From JBDRMV01 sp043811795 (lineage in GTDB: Bacteria; CG03), in NCBI GenBank assembly GCA_043811795.1, contig JBDRMV010000067.1, positions 1 through 12,154 of the forward strand: a stretch of DNA of 12,154 nucleotides. Reading direction: 5' to 3'. Of this stretch, positions 6,865 to 12,154 are shown in pieces. The notes below the pieces were generated by a model, which was not told where the DNA came from, did not search any database, and saw only the letters and a list, made by a program, of their open reading frames with translations. The position numbers and the translations under genes are program-made. The stretch's first letter is position 1, and each line of letters opens with the position of its first letter.

Positions 6865-6887
6865 TTCTCCTTTGGAATATAGGAGAA
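6865..6887 (-). promoter_or_regulatory. 7-bp inverted repeat in the leader of the FecR-protein gene
   Basis: Perfect arms TTCTCCT (6865-6871) and AGGAGAA (6881-6887) flank a 9-base loop in the 82-base gap between the giant gene and the FecR-protein gene. In the minus-strand transcript the 5' arm UUCUCCU is anti-Shine-Dalgarno-like. It can pair with the 3' arm AGGAGAA or with the true GGAGGAG site at 6843-6849. No U-tract follows, so a terminator is unlikely. A regulatory role is inference. Confidence 0.35.
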
Positions 6888-6921
6888 AAATCCGCTGGAA
6901 ACGGACAAGGGGGTAATTTCA

Positions 6922-9900
6922 TTATCTAACTATCGCTATTTTTCCTTTATCGCTGCCCTGGCCGGAAACTTCTACCATGTAAAAATAAACACCCGATGAA
7001 ACATTCTGTCCGTTTGAGTTCTTCAAATCCCAGGTTATTATATTTTTATTCGAACCGGCAGTAGCCAAATCGCCGGGCCCGTAGCCCTTTTCAAAAACCT
7101 CCGAAGCGGACCACACCTGCTCGCCGGTCACGGTATAAATCCTGACTTCACCGTTAACGGATGTTCCCGCCGAAATATCCGTTGCATCTCCCGGAACACA
7201 GACCTTTATGCTGATGCTGTCAGCGCTGCATGGATTCGGGAAAACGTACGTCTTAAACGCCGATGTATACGGATTAACGCTCACTGTTATAACAGCGCTT
7301 TGCGAGAGATACTCGCCGCTATTGTCAATAAGATGCAGATCATAAATTCCTACGGCTGCCGAAGAAGATATTACAACCTGCACTGTCAGCGTTCCCGTGG
7401 AAACTGATGTCGTCGTGCCTGTAATCTGATAACTCTCTGCGGCATTTACAAGTTTTATAACATCCGCGGTTTCATCCGCAAAAACATTCAATCCTGAGCC
7501 GTTTATCGTCAGCGTTACCGTGCCATCGCCTACATATACCGCGCCGCCGCCGGTAACGGAACTTATGTTGTAAGTTGCGCTATCGGAAGTAACATAAAAA
7601 GCATTGGCAAGAGCTCCCGCTCCGGTATCCGTATTTGTTACCGTTATGGTTCGCGCTCCGGGAACGGCTGTATTGGCTATCACCACCGTCCATGCTGTAA
7701 TCCTTGTTGCGCTGTTCACGGTTATTGAACTAATGCTTAGCCCCACGGGTGAAAACGAAATGCTTGCGCCGGTCTTGAAGCCGGTTCCCGTAATCGTCAT
7801 TGACGAAATTGTCGTCGCACTCTCCCCCGAGGCGGGAGAAACGGATGTGACTGTCGGGTTGGTAATCGTCATGCTCGGCACAGCCGCAAGTTTGAATACC
7901 GTAAAATAAGAGAAATGATTTGTCTGAACCGTTATCGTGTTGTTTTCGGTATCTATCACCGGCGAGCCGTCAACAAGTTCCCATTCAGCATTCGAATCAG
8001 CTGTTGAAGAATAAACGTAAAGAAAATCAGTAGCCGGATGCGTGGAGAGCGTTGAATCATACTCAAAAGTGAGCGCCACCGACTGGCTGGCGGCTATTGA
8101 GGCAAGTGGACCGCTTACAAGCCGCGCCTTGACTTCATAAAGTGAACTCATCGTCGTGCCGGGAAGCAAATCGCCCGCCAGCGCCGGCATTGCCGCTCCG
8201 TAACGTGATGTAAAATATTTGTTTCTCTTTGCCAGAAACGCTTTCGCCGCAGAAACGGTTCTGCTTCCCAAAGGAGCAGGGGCTCCTCCGACCTCTTCCG
8301 GAAATTCAGTAGTTCCTATCGTCACGCTTACGTCCTCATTAGTATCCATGCTTCCCGTCGGAACATACACTTCGCTGTTGTCTCCGTTTCCAACTTCTAC
8401 GGAACCGCCGTAAGTCGGGTTGATGTTTTTCTGCGCGTAATTATTCCACGCCTTATAATACTCAAATGTAAACGGATACGTTCCCGTGCCGGTATAATCG
8501 TCCGGCGACTGTTTGTTGCCGTTGAGGTCGGTTCCTTTAAAATGATACTTGATGGAATTCTGCGCGCCGGTGAAGGTAAAACACGCGGTAATGGCCGCCT
8601 TGTCATCGGCAATTACTATGCTGTCAAAACTTCCCGTAACGGCGCTGCCCGACTCATCATAAACCCCGTCGAGAACAACAACGTCCGTTCCTATGCTTTC
8701 GCGCAGGGGCTCGCTGGCCATTATATCTATGGTCACCGTGTTTGAAGACCTGCTAATCCAGCTCATAAAAAGCGGCGCATTATCCTGGAAATAAAAATTA
8801 TAAGTCTGGCTGTCTCCCGTTATTTTCTGCGGTTCGGGAGCCATAAAAAGCTTGTCCTCCTCCAGCGGCAACACAACAGTATACGAATTGCCCTTCCTGA
8901 GTCCCGAGATGCTGTAGCTTTCTATCTCACCGGTGCTGCTGTTCGTTGTAAGTTTTCCGAAAACTATTTCCTTCATGTCCTGGGTGGCGGCGACAACCTC
9001 TCTAATTTCCGTGTTCTTAACCTTGGTTCCGTCCAACTTGGTAAACACGCCTGAAAGAGTGGCGCCGGTGGAAAGCACAATCGGTTCCAGAACGGTAGTG
9101 CCCGAAGGCGCGCTTATATTCTCTATGTATTCGGATGAGAAATTCTGGGCTACAATTCGTATGTTGTAAATGCCGTCTTTGATCCCTGTTATTGTAAAAG
9201 AGGATTTCCACCTGTCGGCCTCCCAAAATGGCGCTTTGCTTATAATCTGATAGCCGTCAAAGGGGTCGTTATACCTTTCGCCACTGTGCTGGAGAATAAC
9301 AAAAGCCCCATAAGTCTTAAGACCGGCGCCCTTATCTTCTCCGCCCATGTCCTTCGGCATAAGGATCTCCATATCGTCTTTAGATGAAAGAACAGGCGTC
9401 GTAATAACACCCTTAATACTCGCATTCGGCAGTGTCACAGTCATTACCGTACCGGTGCTGCCTATAATGACATTCTTCTTTTCCGAAGGGGCATAGTAAG
9501 ACTCGTCTTCCCATCTGTCCCACGCTTCCGGCCTCGGCGCTGCTATGACTTTCCAGTATTGTATATCCGGGTTAAGACCCTTAAGAGTGAACCGCCCTTC
9601 GGAATCAGTGCGGTAATCAGACCAGGTATTTATGGTTCCCGTCATTGGCTCTGCTTCCACCTTTATATTGGGTACGGGACCAGATGCGTTTTTCACAAAA
9701 CCTGAAATATTTTTTCCTTTTTTCAGTTCTATCGTACCAATGTCAACATCGCCCGTAGAATCAGGAACGACAACGCCTACGATTCTCTTACCCACATAAG
9801 CGTAAGACAAGTCGCTTTTATCGTATTCCACCTCGACCTCATAAGTTCCGGCGGGCAGGTTCTTGAGTTTAAAAGCTCCGGTCGTGGAACTTATTTTTAT

Positions 9901-12154
9901 ATCGGAATTCGACCATTCATTATTATAAGATTCGGTGCGCCTTTCAGTGCCTTCCCGCCAGGGAATACTATTACACCTTACAGCGACGCCGTCGTAAACC
10001 ACGGAACCTGTATTCTCATCCCTGAGAATGCCTGTGATGTTCGCGCCCTTCTGAAGCATTATCGTCCCCAGGTCAACCGTTTTTGTCGCGCCGGCGGAAA
10101 TTTCAAAAGTTACGGCGGCATCCTTATAACTCTGATCCCACACCCGTACCGTAGCATTGTATTTACCCGGATATATGGACGTAAACGAGAAACTCTGTGT
10201 CGGATTATTCAATGTGCTCGGCTTACTGACGCCCGCGGCGGAAAACTGTGTAAAGTCAAAAAAATCGATGGGCTTACCCGGAGCGACAGGCATATAATGC
10301 TCCCTGCTCATCAGTTCAACCCTGTAATGCCCCTCGACTCCCGTCTCGGACCTCTGAACAGTTCCCTTAACTTCCACGCCGTCAATAAGAGCTAACGGTT
10401 CAAGTTTTTTGGCTTCGCCTGTTGCGAGCGGCACCATAGGCGTACGCGAAGCAAGATCGGCATTGGACATATCACCACCGCCCATTCCAAACATACTTGC
10501 AAAATCGCCGGCATCGTTGGATTTATCAAAAAACAGGGGCGGTAATACAATATAACTGCCCTCCGCAAGGCCTCTTATTGTATAAGACGCAATGAGCGGA
10601 TTCGTCCATTCAAGACGCGCTTTAAGAGAAGATTGCATAGGATCTCCCCCCTGCTGCATCTGTTTTATGGCTATTGCTCTTACCACAAGTTCCACCGGCG
10701 GACCTTCCATCTGCACCATTCTGTGGTCGTAAATATAGTAGGGCTGAGTGCTTGCGGCATACACATCGTCCCAGGTCGGATATTTAGTAGAAGCAAGAAC
10801 AAGAGTTCCGCTGATGCTTCCCGCCGGTTTAAGATATATAGCGCCGAGCGGCTTTATCTTCCCGTTTTCGACAACGGCTCTCTTCTGTATCATCCCGAAA
10901 TGCGCTCCCGGCATGCCATTCTCGTCCTGCTCCATTATCGTGACGATATATTCTCCCGTTCTGAGTTCGTTGATGCAGAAATATCCGGTCGCCGTCGGGT
11001 GAAGAGTAACATCGCTGTTCGGCATTCCTTGGTTAAACTGCATGGCGCAGGTTATGCTTACGGTATTCGAACTGACCGGATTACCCGCCTGGTCGAGAAT
11101 CATACCCGTAATCATACCTGAGAAAGGACTGAAAGTAATAATGGTGCTTGTGCTCGGCGCCGTGACTTTCTCCCAGCGGTCAGCCTGCTCAAACCCGTTG
11201 TCAAGGCCCCAGACATTCAGTTGATATTTCTGCCCCGCCTGCAGGCCTGCGAGCACATACGGAACAGTCACGGTCGTAACAGAACTTATCAACACGCTAA
11301 GACCAATATTTCTGCCCTGCTGCGTCTGCTCGTTAAAGGCATCCAGATTAAGCCATATCATTTTAGGGTCACCCTGCGCCTGCTGTTCATAAATAACGTA
11401 AGTTGCCGGCGTCCAGTTGATAACAATATTACCGGAAATTGACTGTCCGGCATCCATGACCACGGCTTCAGCCTTTGTCTTAACAACAGACGTTGTGCCC
11501 ACTTCAACAGTCATTGAAGTTTCGGCATAATACTGGCTCCAAAAATTCAGAACGTAAGTCTTGTTCGGAGTAACATTGCGGACGGTAAACGGAATTATAG
11601 TGGTGGTGTCCTGAACAACCCACATATTTTGATCCCATTCCCGCTGACCCCAGGCCCATGCGGTATTATCCGTCGAGCGGGCGTTGACATCCACCCACCG
11701 GTTCTGCAATTCCATTGTATCCGTCCCGGGCATTATGATATAGCCCTCTATATTTACCGACGGGCTCATATCAATTGTCATGGTATAATAAGTGGCGCCG
11801 GCTCCCAGAACTCCTCCGTCGGCAGCCGGTTTAAGGACCACGGTTGTCGAAACAGACACGTAGTTATCCGCTCCGCCCCTTATGTTATAAGTCCCTTTAA
11901 CGAGCGGAAGTGTACATGCGACGCTTGAAACTCCACTCGAAATCCTGAAGTTTGTCCATCCGCCGTCGGAACTGTTGACGCTCCAGGCATCAAGCCAGCC
12001 CCACATTTCGCTGACCGTGTTTCCCCACTGGTCGGTGTACGGCTGGAACGGAGACGGAAGATGTATTGTGGCTATTATTTTAATACCGTCACCAAGCACA
12101 AAATTCTGCCATGTTTCATCGCCCGAAAGAGAGACATTCTCTTCCCTGGCTACC
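6922..12154 (-). CDS. Giant multidomain secreted protein with type IX/FlgD-Ig-like C-terminal domain (5' partial)
   Basis: The frame stays open to the right edge, so the signal peptide is outside; the GTG at 12099 is internal (the upstream codons still encode protein-like sequence). 1743 residues are visible. Numbering from that GTG: 1-1100 are beta-sandwich repeats of the carboxypeptidase-regulatory/prealbumin-like type, each opening with G-x-[IV]-x-G (near 112, 220, 324, 427, 572, 684, 794, 894, 1014) and often closing with L-x-x-G-x-Y-x-[VI]. An Ig-like domain follows (about 1107-1210, APLFMSWIS to FTFEYYK), then a region ending HFSYFTVF near 1400, two IPT/TIG-like domains (about 1409-1504, 1507-1615) and a C-terminal domain (1620-1725). 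The whole is extracellular architecture: no enzyme motif is visible, and cysteines are few. Likely an adhesin or surface-layer component exported through the Sec pathway, with outer-membrane passage guided by the C-terminal domain. Confidence 0.85.
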   Translation of the reverse strand, partial: VAREENVSLSGDETWQNFVLGDGIKIIATIHLPSPFQPYTDQWGNTVSEMWGWLDAWSVNSSDGGWTNFRISSGVSSVACTLPLVKGTYNIRGGADNYVSVSTTVVLKPAADGGVLGAGATYYTMTIDMSPSVNIEGYIIMPGTDTMELQNRWVDVNARSTDNTAWAWGQREWDQNMWVVQDTTTIIPFTVRNVTPNKTYVLNFWSQYYAETSMTVEVGTTSVVKTKAEAVVMDAGQSISGNIVINWTPATYVIYEQQAQGDPKMIWLNLDAFNEQTQQGRNIGLSVLISSVTTVTVPYVLAGLQAGQKYQLNVWGLDNGFEQADRWEKVTAPSTSTIITFSPFSGMITGMILDQAGNPVSSNTVSITCAMQFNQGMPNSDVTLHPTATGYFCINELRTGEYIVTIMEQDENGMPGAHFGMIQKRAVVENGKIKPLGAIYLKPAGSISGTLVLASTKYPTWDDVYAASTQPYYIYDHRMVQMEGPPVELVVRAIAIKQMQQGGDPMQSSLKARLEWTNPLIASYTIRGLAEGSYIVLPPLFFDKSNDAGDFASMFGMGGGDMSNADLASRTPMVPLATGEAKKLEPLALIDGVEVKGTVQRSETGVEGHYRVELMSREHYMPVAPGKPIDFFDFTQFSAAGVSKPSTLNNPTQSFSFTSIYPGKYNATVRVWDQSYKDAAVTFEISAGATKTVDLGTIMLQKGANITGILRDENTGSVVYDGVAVRCNSIPWREGTERRTESYNNEWSNSDIKISSTTGAFKLKNLPAGTYEVEVEYDKSDLSYAYVGKRIVGVVVPDSTGDVDIGTIELKKGKNISGFVKNASGPVPNIKVEAEPMTGTINTWSDYRTDSEGRFTLKGLNPDIQYWKVIAAPRPEAWDRWEDESYYAPSEKKNVIIGSTGTVMTVTLPNASIKGVITTPVLSSKDDMEILMPKDMGGEDKGAGLKTYGAFVILQHSGERYNDPFDGYQIISKAPFWEADRWKSSFTITGIKDGIYNIRIVAQNFSSEYIENISAPSGTTVLEPIVLSTGATLSGVFTKLDGTKVKNTEIREVVAATQDMKEIVFGKLTTNSSTGEIESYSISGLRKGNSYTVVLPLEEDKLFMAPEPQKITGDSQTYNFYFQDNAPLFMSWISRSSNTVTIDIMASEPLRESIGTDVVVLDGVYDESGSAVTGSFDSIVIADDKAAITACFTFTGAQNSIKYHFKGTDLNGNKQSPDDYTGTGTYPFTFEYYKAWNNYAQKNINPTYGGSVEVGNGDNSEVYVPTGSMDTNEDVSVTIGTTEFPEEVGGAPAPLGSRTVSAAKAFLAKRNKYFTSRYGAAMPALAGDLLPGTTMSSLYEVKARLVSGPLASIAASQSVALTFEYDSTLSTHPATDFLYVYSSTADSNAEWELVDGSPVIDTENNTITVQTNHFSYFTVFKLAAVPSMTITNPTVTSVSPASGESATTISSMTITGTGFKTGASISFSPVGLSISSITVNSATRITAWTVVIANTAVPGARTITVTNTDTGAGALANAFYVTSDSATYNISSVTGGGAVYVGDGTVTLTINGSGLNVFADETADVIKLVNAAESYQITGTTTSVSTGTLTVQVVISSSAAVGIYDLHLIDNSGEYLSQSAVITVSVNPYTSAFKTYVFPNPCSADSISIKVCVPGDATDISAGTSVNGEVRIYTVTGEQVWSASEVFEKGYGPGDLATAGSNKNIITWDLKNSNGQNVSSGVYFYMVEVSGQGSDKGKIAIVR
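6925..7242 (-). other. C-terminal sorting-type / FlgD-Ig-like domain of the giant protein
   Basis: The last 106 residues have the succession seen in type IX 'type A' sorting domains and FlgD-like Ig modules: F-P-N-P-C at the start, V-R-I-Y-x-V-x-G-E-x-V-W, then I-x-W-D-L-K-N-x-N-G-x-x-V-x-S-G-V-Y-F-Y, and a final K-I-A-I-V-R. In Bacteroidota such domains direct passage through the type IX translocon and are recognised by PorV. The W-D-L-K-N-x-N-G stretch is closer to the FlgD-like variety, which also occurs in bacteria without a proven type IX system. Confidence 0.75.

Noticed and set aside
6865..6887. Inverted repeat as an intrinsic terminator after the giant gene
   Set aside because: The stem is only 7 bp with a 9-base loop and no U-tract follows it in the transcript direction.
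6840..6908. Upstream start at 6908 for the FecR-domain protein
   Set aside because: It adds 23 non-signal residues; GGAGGAG directly before the ATG at 6839 and the clean signal peptide after it favour the shorter form.
6870..6920. Promoter-like TATATT with TTGTCC upstream in the gap before the FecR-protein gene
   Set aside because: The spacing is about 21 bases, too long for a sigma-70 pair, and the -35 match is poor.
10633..11121. 162-codon open frame on the plus strand opposite the giant gene
   Set aside because: It is antisense to strongly supported beta-sandwich coding sequence, its translation is Arg/His/Ser-rich with no domain, and several similar open frames occur opposite other real genes here.
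12097..12099. GTG as the start of the giant protein
   Set aside because: The frame remains open for 18 more codons to the window edge, the residues after the GTG are not a signal peptide and no good ribosome binding site precedes it; the gene continues outside the window.
1..12154. CRISPR arrays, tRNA/rRNA genes, insertion sequences
   Set aside because: No regularly spaced direct repeats, tRNA-like cloverleaf, rRNA sequence or transposase coding was seen on either strand.

Overview
The window looks like a Gram-negative bacterial chromosome segment devoted almost entirely to the cell envelope. Five of the seven genes encode proteins with export signals, outer-membrane barrel character or secreted domains. 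A PorV/PorQ-type outer-membrane protein lies close to a giant secreted protein whose C-terminal module resembles a type IX secretion/FlgD-Ig sorting domain. With the FecR-domain protein and carboxypeptidase-regulatory-like repeats, this suits an uncultured lineage such as Elusimicrobiota, or a related group with PorV-like proteins. That placement is an impression from family content and was not tested.

Left block, + strand (1-3053): the 3' part of a Wzc-like BY-kinase (polysaccharide co-polymerase plus tyrosine autokinase), cut by the window edge. It overlaps by an ATGA junction with a gene for an exported protein that has a beta-rich, YjbH-like middle part and four 45-residue TPR units. This looks like the end of an exopolysaccharide or capsule operon. 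The kinase tail contains a perfect REP-like inverted repeat.

Right block, - strand, read from 12154 down to 3058: a giant multidomain secreted protein (N-terminus outside the window), a FecR-domain exported protein, a small MntA-type nucleotidyltransferase overlapping it by ATGA, an outer-membrane beta-barrel protein and a PorV/PorQ-like protein. Spacings are short (82 bp, -4 bp, 64 bp, 17 bp), so one operon is plausible, with a possible internal regulatory point at a 14-bp palindrome in front of the barrel gene. The two blocks converge with only 4 bp between stop codons, and no terminator hairpin is visible there.

Working picture (inference): the left block makes and exports a surface polysaccharide. 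The right block supplies a large surface or secreted adhesin-like protein and outer-membrane proteins, one of which (PorV-like) belongs to the family that serves as shuttle for C-terminal-domain cargo in type IX secretion. The nucleotidyltransferase is the odd member: it keeps the MntA catalytic motif but has no HepT partner gene beside it. No RNA genes, CRISPR arrays, insertion sequences or transposases were seen. No gene-free stretch exceeds 100 bp.
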